DNA of 17,948 bases, from NCBI GenBank assembly GCA_002506025.1, contig DAWS01000081.1, forward strand, positions 19,483 to 37,430, given 5' to 3'. The position numbers and the translations under genes are program-made. Below, piece by piece: positions 1 through 7,068 of this stretch (the stretch's first letter is position 1; each line of letters begins with the position of its first letter). The DNA is from Euryarchaeota archaeon UBA111 (lineage in GTDB: Archaea; Thermoplasmatota; Poseidoniia; Poseidoniales; Poseidoniaceae). The notes beneath the pieces are model-generated. The model saw nothing but the letters and a program-made list of their open reading frames with translations. It was not told where the DNA came from and did not search any database.

Positions 1-356
1 ATCTGGAAACCATAGAAGCACCTTGCCTCAGCCCACTGAACTTCATCAGCGAAGTTAGTTACTAGGTTTTCATTGACGATACCATCGCTTGCTGCGAAGA
101 ATGCCAAAACATGTTTTAGGAAATGTTGCTCGTTGTCGTTTAGACTTTTCCAGTCTTTAGCATCCTCAGCGAGATCTATCTCTTCAGCCGTCCAAAATGA
201 TGCAGCATGTAGCTTATACATCTCCCATATGTCTGAATGCTCTATTGGGAACAAAACAAACCTTTCCGGAGCTTCTTGCAGCATTGGCTCAATGTGTTCG
301 TGTGATAGGTCTATTTCTACTTCTTCGTTTTTCTTAATATTGTGGTCAATTACCAT
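1..356 (-). CDS. nrdB: Class I ribonucleotide reductase small (R2, beta) subunit, C-terminal part missing
   Basis: The minus-strand frame starts at ATG 356-354 and runs off the left edge, giving 118 residues. It matches the N-terminal part of eukaryote-like class I R2 proteins: RFVLFPI (32-38), SFWTAEEIDL (53-62), LAFFAASDGIVNENL (84-98) and EARCFYGFQ (110-118). Asp91 in AASDGIVNEN corresponds to the first metal-ligand Asp of mouse R2. The ExxH metal motif and radical Tyr would follow just beyond the edge, so the metal/radical subclass cannot be judged. R2 generates the radical that lets the large subunit reduce ribonucleoside diphosphates to deoxyribonucleotides in the cytoplasm. A strong Shine-Dalgarno sequence (GGAGGTGAG, 368-360) supports this start. 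The gene is divergent from dut, another dNTP gene. The large subunit is not in the window. Confidence 0.93.
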   Translation of the reverse strand, partial: MVIDHNIKKNEEVEIDLSHEHIEPMLQEAPERFVLFPIEHSDIWEMYKLHAASFWTAEEIDLAEDAKDWKSLNDNEQHFLKHVLAFFAASDGIVNENLVTNFADEVQWAEARCFYGFQ

Positions 357-520
357 ATGCTCACCTCCGGATTCTCAAATCGCGCTGGATTTTGTTCTCC
401 GCCAAAGAGGTGTATAATATTACCTCCGAACTTTCCTGTGGAAACCAAGGTTTTACCATTCCCAACATGGTGTGGAAAATTTTTGCAAACTGTGCGACAT
501 TGTCTCAAAATTCGCAGCAT
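350..520 (-). CDS. Possible small upstream ORF (56 aa) overlapping the start of nrdB
   Basis: A minus-strand ORF runs from ATG 520-518 to TAA 352-350. A good ribosome-binding site (AGGTGA) ends six bases before the ATG. The ORF spans the nrdB Shine-Dalgarno and ends seven bases inside nrdB in another frame (ATATGGTAA), the geometry expected for translational coupling. The product has an N-terminal basic part with CRTVC (residues 8-12), then a Gly/Asn-rich stretch with VGNGKTLVSTGKFGGN and a tail ending NPEVSIW. I recognise no family. It could be a real small protein, a leader peptide controlling nrdB, or chance; open frames also occur on the other strand here. The TATA-like box proposed for nrdB (415-422) lies inside it, so the two hypotheses compete unless both promoters exist. 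Confidence 0.35.
   Translation of the reverse strand: MLRILRQCRTVCKNFPHHVGNGKTLVSTGKFGGNIIHLFGGEQNPARFENPEVSIW
415..422 (-). promoter_or_regulatory. Candidate TATA-like box for nrdB
   Basis: TAATATTA is a perfect 8-bp palindrome within an AT-rich stretch, flanked by GAGGT (407-411) and ACCTC (422-426) half-sites. It lies about 60 bp upstream of the nrdB ATG. An archaeal TATA box there would start a transcript with a leader of roughly 35 nt, enough to carry the nrdB Shine-Dalgarno. The assignment is by position and composition only. Confidence 0.3.
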
Positions 521-577
521 AGCGGGTCACCTTTGCAAAACGAAATTCCGTCTCTTTTATTCCTTTGTTTCCACTGA

Positions 578-603
578 ACTAAGTAAGTAGCATTCTACTT
601 AGT
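578..603. promoter_or_regulatory. Palindromic element upstream of dut, possible operator
   Basis: TAAGTAG (584-590), CATT (591-594) and CTACTTA (595-601) form a perfect 7-bp inverted repeat with a 4-nt loop. An overlapping alternative pairs ACTAAGTA (578-585) with TACTTAGT (596-603). The element ends 33 bp before the dut start, where an archaeal core promoter would lie, so a repressor-type operator is plausible. As RNA it could also form a short hairpin. No run of T follows it, which argues against a terminator. Confidence 0.4.
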
Positions 604-636
604 AAGCGTCAATAACCGAGTATCAATGGAAAGCAT

Positions 637-1086
637 GTGAGAACTAAATTAATTGTTGAATTCGCCAGACTCGATCCAGAAGCATTGATGCCAACTCAAG
701 GCTCACCTCAGGCTGCAGGCTGGGACTTATACGCATTGGATGAGATTGTCATCAAACGGAATATCAGTTCGCTGATAAGAACAGGATTAGCAGTTGCGAT
801 TCCCGAAGGATGGGAGGGTCAGTTGAGGTGCCGCTCATCTTTGGGCAAAAAGGGCATGATTATGCCCAATGGAATAGGGACCATTGACTCTGACTATCGT
901 GGAGAATTGATGGTTTTGGCGACATGGATAGGCCAAGGAGAAGAATTTGTTGTAAACAAGGGAGAACGTATAGCTCAACTACTCTTCTCACCAGTCCCTT
1001 TGGTAGAGTTTAGAGAAAAGACCTACGATGAACTATCTTCAACCGAGCGCGGTAGTGGTGGTTTTGGTTCATCTGGACGGTTTTAG
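637..1086 (+). CDS. dut: Deoxyuridine 5'-triphosphate nucleotidohydrolase (trimeric dUTPase)
   Basis: The product hydrolyses dUTP to dUMP and pyrophosphate, keeping uracil out of DNA and supplying dUMP for thymidylate synthesis. All five motifs of the homotrimeric family occur in order: AGWDLYA, RSSLGKKG, GTIDSDYRGEL (with the catalytic Asp and the nucleobase-pocket Tyr), GERIAQLLF and the C-terminal Gly-rich RGSGGFGSSG arm that closes over the nucleotide. The length of 149 aa is typical. The start is GTG; an overlapping ATG two bases upstream is followed at once by TGA, and no in-frame ATG exists before the upstream stop at 613. The related dCTP deaminase is less likely because motif 3 and the Gly-rich arm are dUTPase-like. 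It is divergent from the RNR small subunit, so both genes serve dNTP balance. Confidence 0.93.
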   Translation: MRTKLIVEFARLDPEALMPTQGSPQAAGWDLYALDEIVIKRNISSLIRTGLAVAIPEGWEGQLRCRSSLGKKGMIMPNGIGTIDSDYRGELMVLATWIGQGEEFVVNKGERIAQLLFSPVPLVEFREKTYDELSSTERGSGGFGSSGRF

Positions 1087-1092
1087 CATTGT

Positions 1093-1100
1093 TTTATATA
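1093..1100 (+). promoter_or_regulatory. Candidate TATA box for the gene at 1132
   Basis: TTTATATA sits 32-39 bp upstream of ATG 1132, in the 45-bp gap after dut. The spacing suits an archaeal promoter with a very short or absent leader. No Shine-Dalgarno sequence is seen before the ATG, which agrees with a leaderless message. Confidence 0.5.
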
Positions 1101-1131
1101 CGAACTAAAACAAATATACTCTTGATATAGT

Positions 1132-2424
1132 ATGGTTAAGGGTTTTGATATTCCAGAGTTTGATAGGTTCGTTATTTTTGTTGCAGTATTAATTCTACTA
1201 TACATAGTAAAACCAAGCAAAACTCGTTCAATTAGAACTAGTGATGATAGTCAACTACTATCAAGACCACCAAGTAGCGCTGGGGTATTCATTGCAAAAT
1301 CGATTGTTATATCTATTGTGATTATTGCCTCCAGTGTTTTAATCCAATATTCTGAGGCAATTATTGACTATGAAAATGACCAATGTGAAGAAACCAAGCA
1401 CCGCAGTAAACAACATTGTGATTACCGCAGTTACACGTCCAACGAATTAAGTAATCAAGTGGCAGGTTTCCTGCTAAACGAAGAGGTTGAAACTGGCTTC
1501 GATATTGGTCAACACTTGAGCCACGGACACGGCACTGATGGACCATGGTTTTGGCTATACTACACATTTGGCGGCCTAGTAATGATAACTGGATTTAGGC
1601 TTGCACAGCGCAGGAGGAAACTTCACTTACACATGCTAAAATCCATCGAAGAGAAATTACGGCCAATCATACGCCAATTGGCTAATGACCCCCGTGGGGT
1701 AGTTGAAGGTAGAATCCAGATGCCGCCAACCGTGCAGCCATCCACACCAACATCCCGAGAACGTAGACGCTCAGTGCTGATATTATTCTTCTGTGGGCTA
1801 ATTTCAATCGTTACGCTGATGAGTTTCTTCGACTTTTTTTACGCCATGGAATCCGGATTAAATATGAATCCAAGGCATAACACAGAAGCAGTCCTGCTAT
1901 CTGCGATGGCACTTGGCTTCAATATTTCAGGGCACACTGCAGTGAAATATTTGTCAGCAACCTATCCAGGAGAAACTGTAAGTGGTTTCGCCAGTGGCAC
2001 ACCCTTGCCTGAGGTAGGCCGTTCAGATAATGCTCCAAATAAGGTCACATCAGCCAAAGAAGTATTAGCCGAACTTGCTAATGAAATGCGAGCAACCAGA
2101 GTTGAGTCGGAAATGCTGCGAGTTCAGCTTAATGAAACTAGAATTCAAGTTTCTAGTTTAGAATCAGAACTAGAGCGAAAAGCTGCTGAATTAGAAGCAA
2201 TCCAAGCATTAACCAACGACATGGAGAGAATTATCAAGCAAAGTGAGGACTCGTCGAGTAAGAATTTGTCTCTTATGGATTCTGTATTGGTCGGTGACCC
2301 GTTATTTAATGGCGACAAAATCGACAAACAGGTTGTTAACGATCCCAAAGCAATCGCCAAGGCTGCCATTGAAGCATACAAAGCTGGAAGAACGGATGTG
2401 AAAGCTGCAGAACTAGATTTTTGA
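1132..2424 (+). CDS. Multi-pass membrane protein with C-terminal coiled coil, function unknown
   Basis: I do not recognise a family for this 430-aa protein. Hydrophobic segments lie near residues 12-26, 52-71, 139-155 and 214-233, with a weaker one at 252-270. The loop between the second and third segments carries two Cys (85 and 96) and a His/Gly-rich patch (HLSHGHGTDG), and would be extracytoplasmic if the basic clusters after segment 3 (RLAQRRRK) and before segment 4 (RERRRS) stay inside. Residues of about 305-370 have the heptad character of a coiled coil (Leu/Glu/Ala-rich, ending in NDMERI), followed by a charged tail. A scaffold, sensor or cytoskeleton-like membrane anchor is possible, but nothing proves it. 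It has its own TATA-like box and is followed 34 bp later by lipB. Confidence 0.75.
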   Translation: MVKGFDIPEFDRFVIFVAVLILLYIVKPSKTRSIRTSDDSQLLSRPPSSAGVFIAKSIVISIVIIASSVLIQYSEAIIDYENDQCEETKHRSKQHCDYRSYTSNELSNQVAGFLLNEEVETGFDIGQHLSHGHGTDGPWFWLYYTFGGLVMITGFRLAQRRRKLHLHMLKSIEEKLRPIIRQLANDPRGVVEGRIQMPPTVQPSTPTSRERRRSVLILFFCGLISIVTLMSFFDFFYAMESGLNMNPRHNTEAVLLSAMALGFNISGHTAVKYLSATYPGETVSGFASGTPLPEVGRSDNAPNKVTSAKEVLAELANEMRATRVESEMLRVQLNETRIQVSSLESELERKAAELEAIQALTNDMERIIKQSEDSSSKNLSLMDSVLVGDPLFNGDKIDKQVVNDPKAIAKAAIEAYKAGRTDVKAAELDF

Positions 2425-2458
2425 TTAAGTCTATGAAAAACCGACAACTGGCACAGCC

Positions 2459-3100
2459 ATGACCGGGCAGAGATTCGTCGATATTCGCTTTGAGGGTGTT
2501 GTCGAATATCAAGCAGCCCTTGAGCGAATGCGAGAGCTTCAAACTCTCAGAATTGATGATAAAATTCACGACACACTATTGCTGATGGAACACCCCGAAA
2601 TCGTTACGGTGGGACCGCGTGCGAGAAATGACGGCATCACAGCACCGCCTGACTACCCTACATTCCCAGTCGATAGGGGCGGAGGGCTTACTTGGCACGG
2701 ACCGGGTCAGATAGTCTGTTATCCAATCTTCAAGTGGGATTTGCCAGATGAAGATTCAGTAACTGCAATCATTGCCAAGCTCGAAGACTGGGTCATTAAA
2801 TCCCTAACAACACTTGCGATTCCAGCACGCAAAGACAATCGGATGCAAGGTGTATGGATTGGTGAAAACAAAATTTGTAGCATTGGATTATCTTTTCTAA
2901 GGTGGACATCAAGACATGGGCTTACAATAAATATCAACACTCCAGCTGGGCGAGTTGAGAACTTATCCGGTTGCGGATTGGGCGAGGCCACAACCACATG
3001 TTTGGCAAAACTAGGATATGAAATAAACAAACAACAACTCATTGAGCTGATGATTGACAACATGGCTGAATGTATTGGTAGAGCGAGATTATCCAGTTAA
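2459..3100 (+). CDS. lipB: Octanoyl-[acyl-carrier protein]-protein N-octanoyltransferase (lipoyl synthesis)
   Basis: LipB moves an octanoyl group onto the lipoyl-domain lysine of 2-oxoacid dehydrogenase and glycine-cleavage subunits; LipA then inserts sulfur. The diagnostic RGGGLTWHGPGQ motif is at residues 73-84. Lys138 in ENKICSIGL and Cys172 in SGCGL align with the catalytic Lys/Cys dyad of bacterial LipB. The HGLTININ strand (153-160) is also typical, and the length of 213 aa is normal. The motif set favours LipB over lipoate-protein ligase LplA. LipB is not universal in archaea, so this points to de novo lipoate synthesis and probably aerobic oxoacid dehydrogenases. lipA is not in the window. 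Confidence 0.9.
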   Translation: MTGQRFVDIRFEGVVEYQAALERMRELQTLRIDDKIHDTLLLMEHPEIVTVGPRARNDGITAPPDYPTFPVDRGGGLTWHGPGQIVCYPIFKWDLPDEDSVTAIIAKLEDWVIKSLTTLAIPARKDNRMQGVWIGENKICSIGLSFLRWTSRHGLTININTPAGRVENLSGCGLGEATTTCLAKLGYEINKQQLIELMIDNMAECIGRARLSS

Positions 3101-3146
3101 TCTGGCGCATGAAAAAAAATAATTGGTATGACACTTTGCAGACAAT

Positions 3147-4313
3147 ATGAGTAGTTACTGGCCGAGATTCAGCCGTGAAGGATTGACCAATTCTGTTGCG
3201 CCCATAGACTACCTTGAATGGTATATTCCTCGACTCCAAGAAACAAGAACCCACAACTTATCGTTTAGCGGCATGCAATATGATTGGCAACTTGACAAAT
3301 TACTCGGCGACAGCATAACTGAACTAGGAAAACCACACATCAACGATATTATTGACCCTAGGGCAATCATTGCCGAACGAGAAAATGTTAGCGTTGATAA
3401 TGTTTTGATAACTCACGGCGCAACCCAAGGAATCAATATTGCCCTGCTTACTGCTATCGCCAAAATCAGAGATTCAGTTAACGGTGAAATAATAGTAGCA
3501 GTGGAATCGCCAACATACGCACCGATTCCGCAAACTGCGCTAATCCTTGCTGACAAAGTAATACGCATGGACAAATATCCGCCTGATAGCAAACTGGGAA
3601 ATTGGCGTTTTGATCGCCAGCAATGGCAAGAGGCAATTGCCCAATCACACATCGTAATGATTACACCGATTTCTAACCCATCTGGCTGGGACCTTGATGT
3701 TGATGATAGAGACTGGATTGTGGATATAGCAAAACAAAATGATGTAATAATTATCGCGGATGAAGCGTATAACGATGCTTATCGACAAATAGACAACTAC
3801 CGCTCCATTCATTCATACGGTGAAAATTGCCTTTCAATTAACTCTTTGACCAAGGTTTACTCAATGGGGCCGATAAGATTTGGATGGATTATCTCTGACA
3901 TTGAAACAATATCGCTAGCTCGACGAATATTCATGACCTTCTCTGGCGTAATGGCAAGCCCAACTATGAAGATTGGCAGTGCTGCCCTGCAAAATCTCTC
4001 AGTAGTCGATGAAGCTATTGCTTACTATCGCAGAGAAAATTTACCGCTGCTCAGAGCGGTTCTCGAGCATCACGGCATTGTTTGGAATGAGCCACCTGCA
4101 GGAGTATTTGGCTGCTTTGAATTACCAAACAACTTAGATTCAGAGTATTTCGTTGACCATCATTGCAAAGCAAATGATTTGTTGGCTGTCCCGGGTTCTA
4201 TGTTTAGTGATGCTTTGAAAAATTGGGTAAGAGTGGCATGGTCTATAGAACCTAGAGCATTCAAATTAGCAGTTAATGCACTCGATGAATCTCTTTCATC
4301 AGCGCTAAAATAA
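3147..4313 (+). CDS. PLP-dependent aminotransferase, class I/II fold
   Basis: This is a fold-type I PLP enzyme of 388 aa. The Schiff-base lysine is Lys236 in SLTKVYSMG, followed by a typical phosphate-binding R-x-GW (IRFGW). ADEAYND (204-210) carries the Asp that contacts the pyridine nitrogen and the Tyr that contacts the PLP oxygen. THGATQGINIAL is the phosphate-cup motif, and SNPSG matches the conserved NP-x-G. A C-terminal Arg for the substrate carboxylate is probably in WVRVAWS. The substrate cannot be read from sequence; aspartate, aromatic or branched-chain amino acids are all possible. It follows lipB by 46 bp and precedes ubiX by about 40 bp, so co-transcription is plausible, with no obvious pathway link. 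Confidence 0.85.
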   Translation: MSSYWPRFSREGLTNSVAPIDYLEWYIPRLQETRTHNLSFSGMQYDWQLDKLLGDSITELGKPHINDIIDPRAIIAERENVSVDNVLITHGATQGINIALLTAIAKIRDSVNGEIIVAVESPTYAPIPQTALILADKVIRMDKYPPDSKLGNWRFDRQQWQEAIAQSHIVMITPISNPSGWDLDVDDRDWIVDIAKQNDVIIIADEAYNDAYRQIDNYRSIHSYGENCLSINSLTKVYSMGPIRFGWIISDIETISLARRIFMTFSGVMASPTMKIGSAALQNLSVVDEAIAYYRRENLPLLRAVLEHHGIVWNEPPAGVFGCFELPNNLDSEYFVDHHCKANDLLAVPGSMFSDALKNWVRVAWSIEPRAFKLAVNALDESLSSALK

Positions 4314-4352
4314 AAACAAGTGAATAAAAGTATCAGGTGTTGTAGGATAACC

Positions 4353-4922
4353 ATGGGCGAGATTGTTGTTGCCATCACTGGCGCCTCCGGTGCGATTTAT
4401 GGCAAGCGATTATTGGAAATCCTGCAAGACCATGGTCGAGACACTCGCCTAGTAGTTAGCCATGCAGGCGAGATTACACTGCAGCATGAATGTAATATGT
4501 CAAAAGAAGATTTAGCAGCACAGACAGGTGCTATGCTCGATGATGAAAAAAACATAGGCGGTAAATCAGCCTCTGGTTCAGCAAAAATCGATGCTGTAGT
4601 GATTTGCCCGTGCTCTGGAACCACCTTGGGTAAGATGGCCGCTGGAATTAGTGACAACCTCGTAACTCGGTCTGCTATTGTTGCGATGAAAGAGCGACGT
4701 AAACTCATACTAGTCCCTCGAGAGGCCCCTTATGCGACGGTCCACTTAGAAAATATGACCAAACTTTCGACCTATGGGTCAATAATTATCCCTGCTTCGC
4801 CCGGTTTCTACAATCACCCAAAGTCCATTGATGATTTAATTGACTTCATCATGGCCAGGATACTCGACCACCTTAACATTGAACATAATGTCGGCAAGCG
4901 ATGGACTGGCGATGAAATCTGA
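4353..4922 (+). CDS. ubiX: Flavin prenyltransferase UbiX/Pad1 family
   Basis: UbiX prenylates FMN to make prenylated FMN, the cofactor of UbiD-type decarboxylases. The N-terminal ITGASGAIYG flavin-phosphate loop (8-17) begins right after ATG 4353. I chose this start over the in-frame GTG at 4320 because family members begin a few residues before the loop; it gives 189 aa, the usual size. Other family marks are CPCSGTTLGKMAAGISDNLVTR, VPREAPYATVHLENM, PASPGFYNHP and the C-terminal RILDHL. No ubiD is adjacent. Possible partners elsewhere are quinone-pathway UbiD enzymes or the prFMN-dependent decarboxylase of the archaeal mevalonate route; that choice is open. Confidence 0.9.
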   Translation: MGEIVVAITGASGAIYGKRLLEILQDHGRDTRLVVSHAGEITLQHECNMSKEDLAAQTGAMLDDEKNIGGKSASGSAKIDAVVICPCSGTTLGKMAAGISDNLVTRSAIVAMKERRKLILVPREAPYATVHLENMTKLSTYGSIIIPASPGFYNHPKSIDDLIDFIMARILDHLNIEHNVGKRWTGDEI

Positions 4923-4977
4923 TGACCTGTAAACCGCCGAGTTATTGAACTAACACTGCTACGCATGTGTGTTTCTG

Positions 4978-6738
4978 ATGTCAAGTCCAGATTATGACAC
5001 CATGCTAGTTGCTGAACTTAGGCAGCGACTAGCATCGGCAGGTCTACCAACTAGCGGGCGAAAGGTGGAACTGATTGAAAGATTGCGACTTAACGAGCAA
5101 GAACCAACAATGATTTCTATTGAAGCAGATCTAGTTGAAGAGAATAATTCCACTAAAGCTTTCATTGCTCAGATGAAGAAACAAATAATTGGACCGCTCA
5201 ATCTCGGTGGCGTAATAGCAATTGGGTTATCTCTTCTGATGATTTCATCGGTTCTTGTATTGCAACCAGCATGGCTTGGTTTTGGCAGCGATTATGATTA
5301 TGAAATTATCGAATTTGATCCTAGTCAAACCAAAACCTACGCCGAAGAATTAGTTGCACTAGGTCACCCAGATTGGGAAGGTCGAATGAGTGGAACAATC
5401 GAAGAGGCAAATACCTCCCAATACATCATAGACCAATTAGTGTCAATGGGTTATGAACCTCAATCAAATGAATATCAAGTGCCTATGCACCATGTCAACT
5501 CTGAGCCAAGCTTCAGACTGTGTGTGCAAGGAGGTTTTGGGTTATCACCATGTGACGGCCCCTTAGGGCAAGCAGGCGGTTCGCAGGTGACAATTTTTCA
5601 ACACAGGGTAGATTATGTGATTCAAGGGTTTTCAGGCCAATCAGAATACACCTTTGATGAAGAAATCGCCGTGACTGATCTTGGCAATGGTACTGATGAA
5701 GCACTCTGGCAATCTGCAACCGGAACTCTAGGGTATGTGAGAATGGATGGTTCTGGAGTATCCAATACTCAGATGTATACCTATGCCGCACAAAATGATC
5801 TTGCAGGTATAGTTAGCGTCAATAAAATCATCAATTGTGGCCAGATTGAGGGCAATGATTGTGTCCCCATATTCAAGGGGACTAACTATGATACTTTAGT
5901 AGCAGCAAATGGAGGCACCTTGCCAACCGAAATCCCGTTCATCGCTATGTCTCGTGATGCTGGAGATATCTTCGAAGCGCTGGTAATCAATGCTACGGAG
6001 CCAGCGTCGATTGAATTGTTTATCGATGTGACCAATGATCAAGACCGAACTATCTATGTCCCATGTGGAAAAATTGATGGTAAAACTTCTGAATTAATTA
6101 TTGCTGGTGCCCATCACGACACGGTCTATCAGGGACAAGGCGCTGTCGATGATTCCTCTGGCGTGGCAACGGTATTAGAGATGGCCAGACAACTTGCCGA
6201 AATTGTCAACCAAACAGGCAAGCCGGAGCGCACCATCCAATTCTGTACTTGGGGTGGTGAAGAGGAAGGCCTGTGGGGCAGCAGGGCATATGTTGCTGAC
6301 ATGCAGAGTAGTTTACGAAACAACCTTCGATTGTATCTAAATTTCGACATGAATCACGTTGATGCGGATTTCCAAAATCGTGGCAACTCTCTGACCTTGT
6401 TTACCAACAATGGCAACGATTATGACCACATCAACCGAATAGTTGACCTTTACACTAATGAAAAGGCAGAGATTGCTAACAAATATCAAATTCGCACAAG
6501 TCTGCTCGACGGCGACCGCGGTGATGCGAATGAGATGCCCTGCAACTCTGACTACTGCCCATTTATCTATGAACTCGGTGGAAAAACAGGTAGAGCAGTA
6601 TCATGCTATGGCGGAGGCGCATGGGAATACCACACATACCTAGATACAATGGACCGCTTCAATGAGGAATCACTTCACGTGTCGGGAACGATTTACGGCA
6701 CTTACATGAGATTACTAGCTTATGATTTGAACGCCTGA
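4978..6738 (+). CDS. Membrane-anchored M28 family zinc peptidase with N-terminal SAP domain
   Basis: The start is taken at ATG 4978; an in-frame GTG at 4969 would add three residues. Residues 5-39 form a SAP-like helix-extended-helix (MLVAELRQRLASAGLPTSG, then KVELIERL). A transmembrane helix spans 74-95, preceded by Lys67-Lys68, so the N terminus should be cytoplasmic and the peptidase outside. A region of roughly 100-360 includes a probable protease-associated-type insert with several Cys. The M28 core has all five zinc ligands: His379 (GAHHDT), Asp391 (GAVDDSSG), Glu429 next to catalytic Glu428 (GGEEEG), Asp457 (NFDMN) and His552 (YHTYLDT). An aminopeptidase or carboxypeptidase role in using extracellular peptides is likely. 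The SAP plus exopeptidase combination is unusual. Confidence 0.88.
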   Translation: MSSPDYDTMLVAELRQRLASAGLPTSGRKVELIERLRLNEQEPTMISIEADLVEENNSTKAFIAQMKKQIIGPLNLGGVIAIGLSLLMISSVLVLQPAWLGFGSDYDYEIIEFDPSQTKTYAEELVALGHPDWEGRMSGTIEEANTSQYIIDQLVSMGYEPQSNEYQVPMHHVNSEPSFRLCVQGGFGLSPCDGPLGQAGGSQVTIFQHRVDYVIQGFSGQSEYTFDEEIAVTDLGNGTDEALWQSATGTLGYVRMDGSGVSNTQMYTYAAQNDLAGIVSVNKIINCGQIEGNDCVPIFKGTNYDTLVAANGGTLPTEIPFIAMSRDAGDIFEALVINATEPASIELFIDVTNDQDRTIYVPCGKIDGKTSELIIAGAHHDTVYQGQGAVDDSSGVATVLEMARQLAEIVNQTGKPERTIQFCTWGGEEEGLWGSRAYVADMQSSLRNNLRLYLNFDMNHVDADFQNRGNSLTLFTNNGNDYDHINRIVDLYTNEKAEIANKYQIRTSLLDGDRGDANEMPCNSDYCPFIYELGGKTGRAVSCYGGGAWEYHTYLDTMDRFNEESLHVSGTIYGTYMRLLAYDLNA

Positions 6739-6777
6739 TTCCGTGACATTCAATAACGGATTGGATTAGGCTATGAC

Positions 6778-7068
6778 ATGGTGGCTCCGAGCGCTTGGGC
6801 GTCGCATATACTTGTTAACTCAAAATCTGAAGCCATCCAGCTAAAACAGAAAATTTCCAAACTGAAAGAATTCCAGAAAATGGCGCGCAAGAAGAGTACT
6901 TGTCCATCATCACAAAAAGGCGGCGATTTGGGATGGTTCAGGAAAGGGATGATGGTCAGAGAATTTGATGAGGCGGTGTGGAATATTCCCTTATCAACAA
7001 CCTCGGAACCAATCAAATCCCAATTTGGCTATCACCTAATATGGGTCCACGAAAGGGAAGAGAGATAG
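6778..7068 (+). CDS. Small parvulin-type peptidyl-prolyl cis-trans isomerase
   Basis: This 96-aa single-domain parvulin speeds proline isomerisation during folding. Family marks are ASHILV (8-13), GGDLGWFRKGMMVREFDEAVW in the middle, and FGYHLIWVHE near the end. His10 and His86 match the conserved dual-histidine pair of the fold. There is no signal peptide or membrane segment, so it is cytoplasmic, like the short archaeal parvulins and unlike bacterial SurA or PrsA. The stop codon (7066-7068) is directly followed by the folB ATG, so the two genes are surely co-transcribed, although their functions are not obviously linked. Confidence 0.9.
   Translation: MVAPSAWASHILVNSKSEAIQLKQKISKLKEFQKMARKKSTCPSSQKGGDLGWFRKGMMVREFDEAVWNIPLSTTSEPIKSQFGYHLIWVHEREER

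Noticed and set aside
73..417. Plus-strand ORF of 114 codons at the left end.
   Set aside because: It lies antisense to the clear RNR small-subunit frame and its product is Ser/Cys-rich without any recognisable motif.
342..590. Plus-strand ORFs of 82 and 61 codons in the nrdB-dut gap.
   Set aside because: No ribosome-binding site and no protein-like character; they overlap the nrdB start region.
635..637. ATG overlapping the dut GTG start.
   Set aside because: It is followed immediately by TGA, so it cannot start dut; GTG 637 is the only in-frame start.
4320..4352. GTG 4320 as the ubiX start.
   Set aside because: It would add 11 residues before the flavin loop, unlike the family; ATG 4353 fits.
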